From NCBI GenBank assembly GCA_045544195.1, contig JAZPYO010000024.1:30720-94719 (forward strand): a stretch of DNA of 64,000 nt. The letters are read 5' to 3'. Shown one piece after another: positions 33,481 through 43,300 of this stretch. This DNA is from RGIG7213 sp045544195 (GTDB taxonomy: Bacteria; Bacillota; Clostridia; Oscillospirales; CAG-272). Each line of letters opens with the position of its first letter. The stretch's first letter is position 1. The notes under the pieces are model-generated. The model was not told the DNA's origin and ran no database searches. It saw only the letters and a program-made list of their open reading frames with translations. Position numbers and translations under genes: made by a program.

Positions 33481-34635
33481 ATGAAAAAATTCAGAATTTT
33501 TAGCGCAATCGTTGCTATCGTTATGGCATTCTCGCTGTCTGTATCGGCTGCTGAGGCTTTCGTGTACGATTTTGACGATTATGATCCCGGCGATTCTGTG
33601 ACATTCACGGATATGGGTTATGATGGATGGAACGCAGGTTTTGGTACAGCAGACAGTACAGCTGATATTGCATCTGATGATGACGGCAACTACATAGCTG
33701 TTACAGGATTTACAGAGCTCAGAGGTCCTATCATTATGTCTGAGTATGCATTCAGCCTTTCTATCAGAGCCGGCATCGGCTTCGGCGGTGAGGGCGGCGT
33801 ATTCGTAAGAGCTTCCAACCCTGCTGACTACACGATCCTCAACACTGCTCACGACAATACTGCATGGAACATGACTCTTAACTTCTTTGAGTCTGACTGG
33901 TACAGAGAAAACAGCGGTCAGGACGGCGACTCCGGTGTTGGCGGTTCAGGTATATATATCGCTCCCATTTCCGAAGGTCTTCGCCTTATCGTTAAGAAGC
34001 ATGCTGAAGACGGCGTTCATATTGCAAATGTTCCCTTTGTGCTTCCTTATCCCGCAGGCACAAACGCTGACACATTCACAGATATCGATTTCTATGATGA
34101 CGGTCAGAAGATAGAGATCTATGCTAACGGCGCTGTACTTGCTACTGTTGAGCTTTCTGAGCCCGGTAAGACATACGATAGTGAAACTGCTGTTACTGAA
34201 ACTGTTAATGAATACTTCGGTAAGGCAGTTGTCAAGGATGCTGCAGGCGCAGAGCTTGGTACTGTTGAGAATACACGTGTATGCTCCAGTTCCTCTATGG
34301 TAGCTATCGGTACACGTGCCACAAACCTTGATTTCACTGATCTTTCCCTTTATATCGGTGAAAATGCAATTTCCGAGAGCAAGGAAAATGAGCCTGAGCA
34401 GCCCACAGAAACAAATGCTCCCGCAACAAATGCTCCTGCAACGGATGCTTCTACAAAAGCTCCCGCAACAAACGCTCCTGCGACGAACGCTTCTACAAAC
34501 GCTTCCACAAACGCAGGTGACAACACAGGTGATTCCGAGGGCGGACTTTCAACAGGCGCTATTATCGGTATAGTTATTGCAGTTGTAGCAGTTGTAGCAG
34601 TTGTTGTAGTTGTTATAATGAAGAAAAAGAAATAA
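33481..34635 (+). CDS. Membrane-anchored surface protein, jelly-roll-like domain
   Basis: A 384-residue exported protein. Signal peptide 1-24 (LSVSAAEA), a large beta-rich domain (about 25-295: FDDYDPGDSVTFTDMGYDGW, GGEGGVFVRASNPADYT, IEIYANGAVLATVEL, NLDFTDLSLYIGE) resembling LamG/DUF1080-like concanavalin folds, then a Thr/Asn/Ala/Pro repeat linker (about 310-345) and a C-terminal membrane helix (about 357-379) ending KKKK. That anchors it at the outer membrane face. Ligand unknown; carbohydrate is a guess from the fold. Strong promoter and AAAGGA site suggest high expression. Followed by a terminator at 34655. Confidence 0.75.
   Translation: MKKFRIFSAIVAIVMAFSLSVSAAEAFVYDFDDYDPGDSVTFTDMGYDGWNAGFGTADSTADIASDDDGNYIAVTGFTELRGPIIMSEYAFSLSIRAGIGFGGEGGVFVRASNPADYTILNTAHDNTAWNMTLNFFESDWYRENSGQDGDSGVGGSGIYIAPISEGLRLIVKKHAEDGVHIANVPFVLPYPAGTNADTFTDIDFYDDGQKIEIYANGAVLATVELSEPGKTYDSETAVTETVNEYFGKAVVKDAAGAELGTVENTRVCSSSSMVAIGTRATNLDFTDLSLYIGENAISESKENEPEQPTETNAPATNAPATDASTKAPATNAPATNASTNASTNAGDNTGDSEGGLSTGAIIGIVIAVVAVVAVVVVVIMKKKK
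34411..34515 (+). repeat. Degenerate tandem repeat encoding Thr/Asn/Ala/Pro linker
   Basis: Units of 12-15 bases, all starting ACAAA or ACG (for example 34411-34425, 34426-34440, 34453-34467, 34468-34482), encode TNAPA, TKAPA, TDAS and TNAS. Length could vary by slippage between strains. Confidence 0.75.
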
Positions 34636-34654
34636 TCACGATTTGTGATTTCAG

Positions 34655-34685
34655 GATCGGCAGAGAATACTCTGCCGATCTTTTT
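34655..34685 (+). terminator. Terminator of the surface protein gene
   Basis: GATCGGCAGAG (34655-34665), loop AATA, CTCTGCCGATC (34670-34680), then TTTTT. Between here and the next promoter (34686-34817) the AT-rich stretch shows nothing recognisable. Confidence 0.9.
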
Positions 34686-34817
34686 ACTTGAATTTGCAAT
34701 AAGCCGTAAGGCACATATAAATACAGCATCTTATATTATGGCAAATACGCACAACACAAATGAGCTTTTATTGTTTTTTTTGTGTAAAAAGTTTTCACTA
34801 AAATGTCGTAATTAGTA

Positions 34818-34846
34818 TTGAAATTAAAGCGTAATTATGGTATATT
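34818..34846 (+). promoter_or_regulatory. Purine operon promoter
   Basis: TTGAAA (34818-34823), 17-base spacer, TATATT (34841-34846) with TGG before it. It would drive purE through the dehydrogenase at 45430. Confidence 0.75.
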
Positions 34847-34866
34847 AAATTATATATATTTATATT

Positions 34867-34913
34867 AATATCCGAACGGTGAAAAGCGGTAAAATGACCG
34901 ACTTCGGATAATA
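34867..34913 (+). promoter_or_regulatory. Candidate PurR boxes / leader hairpin before purE
   Basis: CCGAAC (34872-34877) lies in a context like the Bacillus PurBox (AWWWCCGAACWWT), and an inverted CCGAA core (TTCGG, 34903-34907) follows with 26 bases between CGAA/TTCG cores. ATCCGAA (34870-34876) pairs with TTCGGAT (34903-34909), and inside CGGT pairs with ACCG, so an RNA hairpin is also possible. It does not match the guanine, PRPP or ZTP riboswitch patterns I know. Confidence 0.5.
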
Positions 34914-34954
34914 ATGAAGGATTATATCATTATCTGAAAGGAATGGTTTGGATT

Positions 34955-35443
34955 ATGAAAAAGGTTGCAGTTGTTATGGGCTCTGACAGCGATCTTCCCG
35001 TGGTAGAGGGCGCTTTCAAGGTGTTGAAGGAATATGCAGTTCCTTATGAGGCTCACGTTTATTCAGCTCACCGTACACCCGTGCAGGCAAAGGAGTTTTT
35101 CTCAAATGCAAAGAAAGACGGCTTTGGTGTGATTATTTGTGCGGCGGGAATGGCGGCACATCTTGCAGGCGCGGCGGCAGCAAACACTACGTTGCCTGTG
35201 ATCGGTATACCTATGAAATCATCTGCCTTCGGCGGAATGGATGCACTTTTGTCAACTGTTCAGATGCCTACGGGCTTACCCGTTGCAACCGTTGCTGTTG
35301 ACGGGGCGAAAAATGCTGCACATCTGGCAATACAGATACTTGCTCTTAGTGATGACGAGCTTGCAGACAAGCTCGAGCGCGCAAGGGAAGATATGAAAAA
35401 CGCCGTTCTTGAAAAGGACCGTGCGCTTCAGGAAAAAATATAA
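34955..35443 (+). CDS. purE: N5-carboxyaminoimidazole ribonucleotide mutase / AIR carboxylase, PurE
   Basis: A 162-residue enzyme making CAIR in de novo purine synthesis. MGSDSDLPV (phosphate loop), SAHRTP and CAAGMAAHLAGAAAANTTLPVIGIPM are diagnostic. The ATG at 34955 was preferred. The upstream ATG at 34943 abuts the AAAGGA site with no spacing. No purK is beside it, so class II PurE-type direct carboxylation cannot be excluded. First gene of the nine-gene unit. Confidence 0.96.
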   Translation: MKKVAVVMGSDSDLPVVEGAFKVLKEYAVPYEAHVYSAHRTPVQAKEFFSNAKKDGFGVIICAAGMAAHLAGAAAANTTLPVIGIPMKSSAFGGMDALLSTVQMPTGLPVATVAVDGAKNAAHLAIQILALSDDELADKLERAREDMKNAVLEKDRALQEKI

Positions 35444-35473
35444 AATATATTCATACAAGGAGTGATAAGGAAA

Positions 35474-36511
35474 ATGAGTAAGAGTTTCAGCGAAAGCTAT
35501 AAGCAGGCAGGCGTTGATATTACAGCAGGCTACAAGGCAGTAGAGCTTATGAAAAAGCACATCGCCTCTACCGCAAATGAAGGCGTTGTTTCAGGTATAG
35601 GCGGCTTCGGAGGTCTTTTTCAGCCTGATATCTCAGGTATGACCCAGCCCGTGCTGGTTTCAGGTACTGACGGTGTCGGTACAAAATTAAAGCTGGCATT
35701 CATTCTTGACAAGCACGATACAGTCGGTATTGACTGCGTTGCTATGTGTGTAAACGACGTTATTTGCTGCGGAGCAGCTCCTCTGTTTTTCCTTGATTAT
35801 ATAGCGTGCGGTAAAAACATTCCCGAAAAGATAGCATCTATCGTTTCCGGCATCGCAGACGGATGCCGTCAATCAGGCGCGGCTCTCATCGGCGGCGAAA
35901 CGGCGGAAATGCCCGGCTTTTATCCGATAGACGAATATGACCTTGCAGGCTTTACAGTCGGTATGGTCGATAAGGAAAAAATTATTGACAATTCAAAGAT
36001 TGCAGACGGCGATGCCATAATAGCTATTCCTTCCAGCGGCGTTCATTCAAACGGATTTTCTCTTGTAAGACGTGTGCTTTTGCAAAACGAGAAGAATGCA
36101 TTTACTTACAGTGACGAGCTTGGAATGACCATAGGTGAAGCATTGCTCACTCCTACGAAAATATACGTAAAGCCGATACTTGATCTTATAAGCAAGGTGA
36201 ATGTAAAGGGAATATCACATATAACAGGCGGCGGATTTTATGAGAATATTCCGAGAAGTATTCCCGAGGGCTTCGGCGCAAGCATCGAAAAAAGCGCAGT
36301 AAAGATACATCCGATATTCTCCATTATAGCAAAGGAAGGCAACATACCTGAAAGAGATATGTTCAATACGTTCAATATGGGTGTCGGAATGTGCGTTACA
36401 GTTGATGCAACAGATGCTCAGAAAACAGTCGATATACTCAATGCAAACGGTGAAAAGGCATATATCATAGGTCAGGTGCAGAAGGGTATAGAGGGCGTAA
36501 AGATATGGTAA
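35474..36511 (+). CDS. purM: Phosphoribosylformylglycinamidine cyclo-ligase (AIR synthetase)
   Basis: A 345-residue ATP-dependent enzyme closing the imidazole ring. Motifs GTDGVGTKLKLAF, GIDCVAMCVNDV, GGETAEMPGFY and HITGGGFYENIPR match PurM. ATG 35474 follows AAGGA; the GTG at 35462 is a worse start. 30 bases after purE and overlapping purN by seven bases. Confidence 0.97.
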   Translation: MSKSFSESYKQAGVDITAGYKAVELMKKHIASTANEGVVSGIGGFGGLFQPDISGMTQPVLVSGTDGVGTKLKLAFILDKHDTVGIDCVAMCVNDVICCGAAPLFFLDYIACGKNIPEKIASIVSGIADGCRQSGAALIGGETAEMPGFYPIDEYDLAGFTVGMVDKEKIIDNSKIADGDAIIAIPSSGVHSNGFSLVRRVLLQNEKNAFTYSDELGMTIGEALLTPTKIYVKPILDLISKVNVKGISHITGGGFYENIPRSIPEGFGASIEKSAVKIHPIFSIIAKEGNIPERDMFNTFNMGVGMCVTVDATDAQKTVDILNANGEKAYIIGQVQKGIEGVKIW

Positions 36512-37104
36512 AGATAGGCGTGCTCGTTTCGGGCGGCGGAACAAATCTGCAGGCGCTTATTGACGCTGAACGCTCAGGGATCATAAAAAGCGGCAAGATC
36601 AGCCTTGTTATTTCAAACAAAAAGGACGCTTACGCGCTGCAAAGAGCAAAGGATAACGGAATTGAAGCTGTGACGGTAATAAAAAAGGATCATCCGTCGT
36701 CAAAGGAATTTGAACAGGCGATAATCGCAGAATTGGAGCAGCGCGGCATTCAGCTTATCATTCTTGCAGGATTTATGTGCATTCTTAGTGCTGATTTTAC
36801 AAAAAAATACGAAAACAGAATAATAAATGTCCATCCGTCATTGATACCTTCGTTTTGCGGTGAGGGTTTTTACGGCTTACGCGTTCATAAGGCGGCACTT
36901 GATTACGGAGTAAAGGTGACAGGCGCAACCGTGCATTTTGTGAACGAAATACCGGACGGCGGAAAAATAATCGCTCAAAAGGCGGTGCAGATCGAGGAAG
37001 GCGACACCCCCGAAATTCTTCAAAGGCGTGTTATGGAAAACGCAGAATGGATCATATTGCCAATGGCAACTGAAAAAATATGTAAAGAAATGATTGGAGA
37101 GTGA
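36505..37104 (+). CDS. purN: Phosphoribosylglycinamide formyltransferase (GART)
   Basis: A 199-residue 10-formyl-THF dependent enzyme. VLVSGGGTNLQALIDA is the phosphate loop, and NVHPSLIPSFCGEGFYG with the conserved His, then VTGATVHFVNEIPDGG with the catalytic Asp, complete the Asn-His-Asp site. It starts 7 bases inside purM (ATGGTAA). Normal length. Confidence 0.97.
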   Translation: MVKIGVLVSGGGTNLQALIDAERSGIIKSGKISLVISNKKDAYALQRAKDNGIEAVTVIKKDHPSSKEFEQAIIAELEQRGIQLIILAGFMCILSADFTKKYENRIINVHPSLIPSFCGEGFYGLRVHKAALDYGVKVTGATVHFVNEIPDGGKIIAQKAVQIEEGDTPEILQRRVMENAEWIILPMATEKICKEMIGE

Positions 37105-37108
37105 GAAA

Positions 37109-37819
37109 ATGCAGACCTACGACATCAAAAAATTGCTTTCGGAAAACACATACCCCGGACGAGGTATAATAATCGGCAAGTCAACTGACGGAAAATATGC
37201 TGTTACAGCGTACTTCATAATGGGAAGAAGTGAAAATTCCCGTAACAGAATTTTCGTTGCGGAGGGCGACGACGTAAGAACAAAGGCGTACGATCCTTCA
37301 AAGCTCAAGGATCCCTCACTTATTATTTATTATCCCGTAAGAAAATATGAAAATAAGCTCATCGTAACAAACGGAGATCAGACAGATACTATATATAATT
37401 CTATCAAGGATGGCGGTTGCTTCATAAAGGCGCTCCGCACAAGAGAATTTGAGCCTGATGCCCCCAACTTTACACCCCGTATAAGCGGTATTGTGAAATT
37501 CTCCGACGGTGATTTTTCGTATAAAATGAGTATTCTGAAAAGCGCAGACGAAAACGGCTCTGCGTGCAACAGATATTTTTACGAGTATGAGGCGATAAAC
37601 GGTGTAGGTCATTTTATTCACACTTATATGCATGACGGCGATCCAATTCCCACCTTTGAGGGTGAGCCTGAAAGAATTACGATAGACGGCGATATAAATG
37701 CATTTTCAAAGCTTTTGTGGGAAAATCTGAACGAGGATAACAAGGTATCTTTGTTCGTTCGCTACATAGATCTTGAAACAGGAAAAGAATATACCGTGAT
37801 CGAAAATAAAAATAAATAA
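37109..37819 (+). CDS. purO: IMP cyclohydrolase, PurO-type
   Basis: A 236-residue protein of the PurO-like IMP cyclohydrolase family (first known from archaea), which closes FAICAR to IMP, the last step. YPGRGIIIGKSTDGKYAVTAYFIMGRSENSRNR is the typical N-terminal region, and FTPRISGIV and DGDPIPTFEGEP are further family signatures. The next gene is the matching transformylase, so the two replace bifunctional PurH. GGAG precedes the ATG. Confidence 0.9.
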   Translation: MQTYDIKKLLSENTYPGRGIIIGKSTDGKYAVTAYFIMGRSENSRNRIFVAEGDDVRTKAYDPSKLKDPSLIIYYPVRKYENKLIVTNGDQTDTIYNSIKDGGCFIKALRTREFEPDAPNFTPRISGIVKFSDGDFSYKMSILKSADENGSACNRYFYEYEAINGVGHFIHTYMHDGDPIPTFEGEPERITIDGDINAFSKLLWENLNEDNKVSLFVRYIDLETGKEYTVIENKNK

Positions 37820-37838
37820 TAATTCGGGAGTGTTGAAA

Positions 37839-39023
37839 ATGAAAGAATTTGAATTGAAATACGGTTGTAACCCCAATCAGAAGCCGTCAAGAATATTTAT
37901 GCACAACGGCGATGATCTTCCCATACAGGTATTAAGCGGTAAGCCCGGCTACATCAACTTCCTTGATGCGTTCAACTCATATCAGCTCGTCAAAGAATTG
38001 AAGGCGGCAACGAATCTTCCGTCAGCAGCATCGTTCAAGCACGTTTCCCCCGCAGGCGCGGCAGTTGCAGTACCGCTGGATGACACTCTCAAGAAGGTTT
38101 ATTTCGTTGAAAATATTGAGGGCTTCGATGAATCGCCTTTAGCTTGGGCATATGCAAGAGCGAGAGGAACTGACAGAATGTCATCATTCGGTGACTGGAT
38201 AGCTCTTTCCGATGTTTGCGACAAGGCAACGGCGCTCATAATCAAGCGTGAGGTGTCGGACGGTGTTATCGCACCCGGCTATACAGATGAAGCGCTTGAA
38301 ATACTCAGATCAAAGCGCAAGGGCGCGTATAACGTTGTACAGATAGATGAAAATTACACTCCCGATCCAATAGAAAGAAAACAGGTATACGGTGTAACGT
38401 TCGAGCAGGGAAGAAATGAATTGAAGATAGACAATGATATATTATCCGACATTGTTACAGCTAATAAAAATCTTCCCGATGAGGCGAAGCGTGACCTCGT
38501 TATCGCACTCATTACTCTTAAGTATACACAGTCAAACTCCGTTTGCTATGCAAAGGGCGGTCAGACGATAGGCGTTGGTGCAGGTCAGCAGTCGAGAGTT
38601 CACTGCACGCGTCTTGCAGGCAACAAGGCAGATGTATGGTTCTTGCGTCAGCACCCCAAAACGCTCGCACTTCAGTTCAAGGATGGTATGGCGCTTGCAG
38701 ATAAGAACAACTGCATTGACGTATACGTTTCCGAGGATCACGAGGATGTTACAGGCGATGATGTGTGGCAGGAATTCTTCTCAGTACGTCCTGAAATACT
38801 GACAAGAGAAGAAAAGAAGGCTTATCTTGCTACTATGACGGGCGTTTCACTTGGCTCAGACGCTTTCTTCCCGTTCTCTGACAACATCGAAAGAGCGCGC
38901 AGAAGCGGTGTTCAGTATATCGCAGAGCCCGGCGGCTCTATCCGTGACGATCTCGTTATTGAATGTGCCGATAAATACGGAATGGCGATGGCATTTACAA
39001 AGATCCGTCTGTTCCATCATTGA
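37839..39023 (+). CDS. AICAR formyltransferase, stand-alone
   Basis: A 394-residue enzyme corresponding only to the AICAR transformylase half of PurH. ELKYGCNPNQKPS, SFKHVSPAGAAV (the Lys-His pair), SNSVCYAKGGQTIGVGAGQQSRVHC, LGSDAFFPFSDNIERA and GGSIRDD are the diagnostic motifs. The MGS-like cyclohydrolase domain of normal PurH (about 190 residues) is absent, and the preceding PurO-type gene supplies that step. CGGGAG is 8 bases before the ATG. Confidence 0.94.
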   Translation: MKEFELKYGCNPNQKPSRIFMHNGDDLPIQVLSGKPGYINFLDAFNSYQLVKELKAATNLPSAASFKHVSPAGAAVAVPLDDTLKKVYFVENIEGFDESPLAWAYARARGTDRMSSFGDWIALSDVCDKATALIIKREVSDGVIAPGYTDEALEILRSKRKGAYNVVQIDENYTPDPIERKQVYGVTFEQGRNELKIDNDILSDIVTANKNLPDEAKRDLVIALITLKYTQSNSVCYAKGGQTIGVGAGQQSRVHCTRLAGNKADVWFLRQHPKTLALQFKDGMALADKNNCIDVYVSEDHEDVTGDDVWQEFFSVRPEILTREEKKAYLATMTGVSLGSDAFFPFSDNIERARRSGVQYIAEPGGSIRDDLVIECADKYGMAMAFTKIRLFHH

Positions 39024-39036
39024 TAAGGAGTAACGG

Positions 39037-40311
39037 ATGAATATACTTGTTGTTGGCGGCGGCGGAAGAGAGCACGCCATAATAAAAAAGCTCAAGGAAA
39101 GTAAAAAAGTAACTAAAATATTCGCAACGCCCGGTAACGGCGGAATAGCATCCGATGCAGTATGTGAGGCGATAGGAGCAAAGGATATTGACGGAATAGT
39201 TAAATTTGCTGTTGAAAACAAAATTGATTTTGCCGTTGTAGCTCCCGATGATCCGCTCGTTCTCGGTGCAGTCGATGCACTTCACAATGTCGGCATTAAA
39301 TGCTTCGGCCCGTGCGCAAATGCCGCAATTATCGAGGGCAGTAAGGTCTTTTCAAAGGATCTTATGAAAAAATACGGTATTCCCACAGCTCAATATGAAA
39401 ATTTCAACAGTAAGGAATCGGCAATAAAGTATCTTGAGAGTGTATCGTTCCCGATAGTTATAAAGGCTGACGGCCTTGCGCTCGGCAAGGGCGTTGTTAT
39501 AGCTGAGGATCTTGAGTCCGCAAAGGCGGCTGTCATTTCTATGATGGAGGACAAGATATTCGGCGAAAGCGGCTCAAATGTCGTAATTGAGCAGTTTTTA
39601 AAGGGTGTTGAGGTATCTGTTCTTGCGCTTACAGACGGAAAGACGGTAGTTCCCATGGTGTCATCTATGGACCATAAGCGCGCACTTGACAATGACAAGG
39701 GCGACAATACAGGCGGTATGGGCACAGTTGCTCCGAACCCGTATTACACACCCGAAATTGCCGATATGTGTATGCGTGATATATTCATACCCACAATGCA
39801 GGCTATGAATAAAGAGGGCAGAGTGTTCAAGGGTTGTCTTTATTTCGGTCTTATGATATGTGACGGAAAGCCCTATGTTATTGAATATAACTGCCGCTTC
39901 GGCGATCCTGAAACACAGGTGGTTTTGCCGCTTCTGAAGTCCGATCTGCTTGAGATAATGCTTGCAGTAGAGGAAGAGCGTCTTGCTGACGTCAGCGTTG
40001 AATTTGACAGCGGTGCTGCATGCTGTGTGGTAATAGCCTCAGGCGGCTATCCGAAGAAATACAAAACGGGTATGCCCATTGATTTTTCCAATGTTGAGGA
40101 TAAGAAAAACGTAACGGTATATCACGCAGGCACAAAGCTCGAAAACGGTACTGTTGTTACCTCAGGCGGCAGAGTTCTCGGCGTCACAGCGACTGCCGAC
40201 AGTCTTGAAAAGGCAATTGAGCTTGCTTATGACGGCGCAAACGCAATAAAATTTGAAAATATGCATAAACGCTCTGATATAGGTCAGACGGCGCTTAAGG
40301 CATTGAAATAA
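39037..40311 (+). CDS. purD: Phosphoribosylamine-glycine ligase (GAR synthetase)
   Basis: A 424-residue ATP-grasp enzyme joining phosphoribosylamine and glycine. GGGGREHAIIKKL (N-domain), PTAQYENF, VIKADGLALGKGVVIA, and EYNCRFGDPETQVVLPLL (metal ligands) are visible. TAAGGAG precedes the ATG. 13 bases after the transformylase and one base before the GTG-extended frame of purL. Confidence 0.97.
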   Translation: MNILVVGGGGREHAIIKKLKESKKVTKIFATPGNGGIASDAVCEAIGAKDIDGIVKFAVENKIDFAVVAPDDPLVLGAVDALHNVGIKCFGPCANAAIIEGSKVFSKDLMKKYGIPTAQYENFNSKESAIKYLESVSFPIVIKADGLALGKGVVIAEDLESAKAAVISMMEDKIFGESGSNVVIEQFLKGVEVSVLALTDGKTVVPMVSSMDHKRALDNDKGDNTGGMGTVAPNPYYTPEIADMCMRDIFIPTMQAMNKEGRVFKGCLYFGLMICDGKPYVIEYNCRFGDPETQVVLPLLKSDLLEIMLAVEEERLADVSVEFDSGAACCVVIASGGYPKKYKTGMPIDFSNVEDKKNVTVYHAGTKLENGTVVTSGGRVLGVTATADSLEKAIELAYDGANAIKFENMHKRSDIGQTALKALK

Positions 40312-40321
40312 GGTGAATTTT

Positions 40322-43300
40322 ATGGTTTACAGAATTTATACTGAAAAAGATCCCGCACTTTCAAACGAGGCTGTTTCACTTTGCTCAGAGCTTTCTTCAC
40401 AGCTCAGCATCAAGGGCTTGAAGAGCGTCAGAATACTCAACAGATACGATGTTGAAAACATAGAAAAGGAGTATTTTGATAAAAGCATAAATACCGTATT
40501 TTCCGAGCCTCAGCTTGACTATGTTTACACAGAGCTTCCGCAGGACGATGCTTATATATTTGCAGTTGAATATCTGCCCGGACAGTTCGACCAGAGAGCC
40601 GATTCGGCTTCTCAATGCATACAGCTTCTTACAGGCAAGGACAGACCTACTGTAAAAAGCGCAAAGGTCTATTATCTTTACGGTGAATTATCTGAGGAAG
40701 AAAAATCAAAGATCGAAAAGTATATAATCAACCCCGTAGAATCCCGCAAGGCTTCCTTACAGGAGTGCCAAACGCTTGCAGAGGTGTATAATATCCCGCA
40801 GAGTGTCGAAACTCTCGAGGGATTTATCGATATGCAGGGCGATGAGCTTTCTGAATTTGTAAAGAAATATTCTCTTGCTATGGATGCTGATGATATCCGT
40901 TTTTGCAGAGATTATTTCAGAAGCGAAAAGAGAGATCCTACAATAACAGAGATCAGAATGATAGATACGTACTGGTCTGACCACTGCCGACATACCACGT
41001 TCCTTACAACTATCGACAGCGCTGATATAGAGCACGAGGACGTTAAAAAGGCGTATGACGAATACATAAGAATAAGAGCTGAGCTCGGAAGAACTAAGCC
41101 CATAAATCTTATGGATATAGCTACGATCGGCGCAAGATATCTTAAAGCAAAGGGTAAGCTTCCCAGAATTGACGAAAGCGAAGAGATAAATGCGTGTACT
41201 GTAAAGGTTGATGTTGACGTTGACGGAAAAACGGAAAAGTGGCTGCTGCTTTTCAAAAATGAAACGCACAATCACCCCACGGAAATAGAGCCGTTCGGCG
41301 GCGCTGCAACGTGCATAGGCGGCGCTATACGCGACCCGCTTTCAGGCAGAGCGTACGTATATCAGGCTATGCGTGTAACGGGTGCAGCCGATCCTCACGT
41401 TTCAGTGCAGGATACTATACCGGGTAAGCTCCAGCAAAGAAAGATCGTTACGACCGCGGCGGCAGGATACTCCTCATACGGTAACCAGATCGGTCTTGCA
41501 ACAGGTCAAGTCGATGAAATATACCACCCCGGATACGTCGCAAAGCGTCTTGAGATCGGTACTGTGGTAGGTGCAGCACCTGAAAAGAATGTAGTGCGTA
41601 AGGTTCCCGCGCCCGGTGATATAGTCGTGCTTTTGGGCGGAAGAACGGGACGTGACGGCTGCGGCGGTGCAACAGGCTCGTCAAAATCACATACATCAGA
41701 ATCAATTCATACATGCGGAGCAGAGGTCCAGAAGGGTAATGCGCCTGAGGAAAGAAAGCTCCAACGTCTTATGCGTGATCCCAAAGCGTCAACGCTTATC
41801 AAAAGATGTAACGATTTCGGTGCGGGCGGTGTATCCGTTGCGATAGGCGAGCTTGCAGACGGTCTTTATATTGATCTTGACAGCGTTCCGAAAAAATATG
41901 AGGGTCTTGACGGCACAGAGCTTGCAATAAGTGAATCGCAGGAGAGAATGGCGGTAGTTCTTGATCCCAAAGACGTTGATGCATTCTGCAGTATCGCCAA
42001 AAAGGAAAACCTTGAAGCAACCGTCGTTGCAAGGGTTACAGAGGAAAAGCGTCTTAAAATGGAATGGCACGGAAAAGTTATCGTTGATATTTCCCGTGAT
42101 TTTCTCAATTCCAACGGTGCTGAAAAGCACATAAGCGTTTCATCTGCTCAGAAATCGTTTGAAAACAGAAAGATAACAGGCTCGTTTACAGATGAATACA
42201 AGGCGTTGGCAAAGGATTACAACGTATGCTCAAAGCGTGGGCTTTCAGAAAGATTTGACTCTACGATCGGAGCATCAACGGTTCTTATGCCGTTTGGCGG
42301 TAAATATCAGCGTACACCTGCTCAGGTAATGGCTGCAAAGCTGCCTGTCGGAGCACATCATACGAATACAGCATCTGTAATAGCGTGGGGATATAACCCA
42401 TATATTATGTCACAGGATCAGTACAAGGGTGCATATCTTGCAGTTGTTGAATCTATATGTAAGCTCGCCTGCAGCGGTATTGAAAGCAGTGATACGTATC
42501 TTACATTCCAGGAGTATTTTGAAAAGCCGAAGGACGATCCTGCACGCTGGGGCAAGCCGTTTTCTGCATTGCTCGGCGCTCTTACAGCACAGCTTGATTA
42601 TGAAATCGCATCTATCGGCGGCAAGGACTCAATGAGCGGTACGTTTGAAAACATCGACGTTCCCCCCACACTCGTTTCATACGCAGTAGGCTGCGGCGAT
42701 TGCACATGCGTAATATCTCCCGAATTCAAAAAAGCGGGCTCTAAGGTCGTTCTTATAAAGCCCGAATACGCCAAAAACGGTCTTCCCACTGTTCAAAGCG
42801 TTAAGGCAAATATCGCTCTTGTATCAGAGCTTATCAAGAAGGGCAAGGTCCTTTCAGCATATACGCCCACGTACGGCGGCGTGGCTGAGGGAATTATGAA
42901 AATGTCACTCGGTAACAGAATAGGATTTACCTACGATGACGGTGTCAGCCTTGATGAGATATTCGGATATTTGTACGGTGCATTTATTCTGGAGCTTGAC
43001 TGCACATGCGATATAGGTAAAACACTCGGCTATACGACAGAGTCATACAGCCTTGAATACAAGGGTGAAAAAATATGTATGTGTACAGTCGAGCAGATTT
43101 ATGAAAATGAGCTTGAGGATGTATATTCCTGCAACATCCCGTTTGAAAATAAGGATATTCCCGCTTATGAGTATAAGGCTCAGAGCAGGCGCACAGCGAA
43201 GATCGGTATAGAAAAGCCGAAATTCCTTATTCCCGTATTTCCCGGAACAAACTGTGAGTTTGATACAGAAAAGGCTATTATTGCCGCGGGAGGAGAAGCG

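Noticed and set aside
33481..34635. Sortase-anchored LPXTG protein
   Set aside because: No LPxTG motif before the C-terminal helix.
34847..34954. Guanine, PRPP or ZTP riboswitch upstream of purE
   Set aside because: None of the conserved cores was found; the leader is short and dominated by one hairpin with PurBox-like cores.
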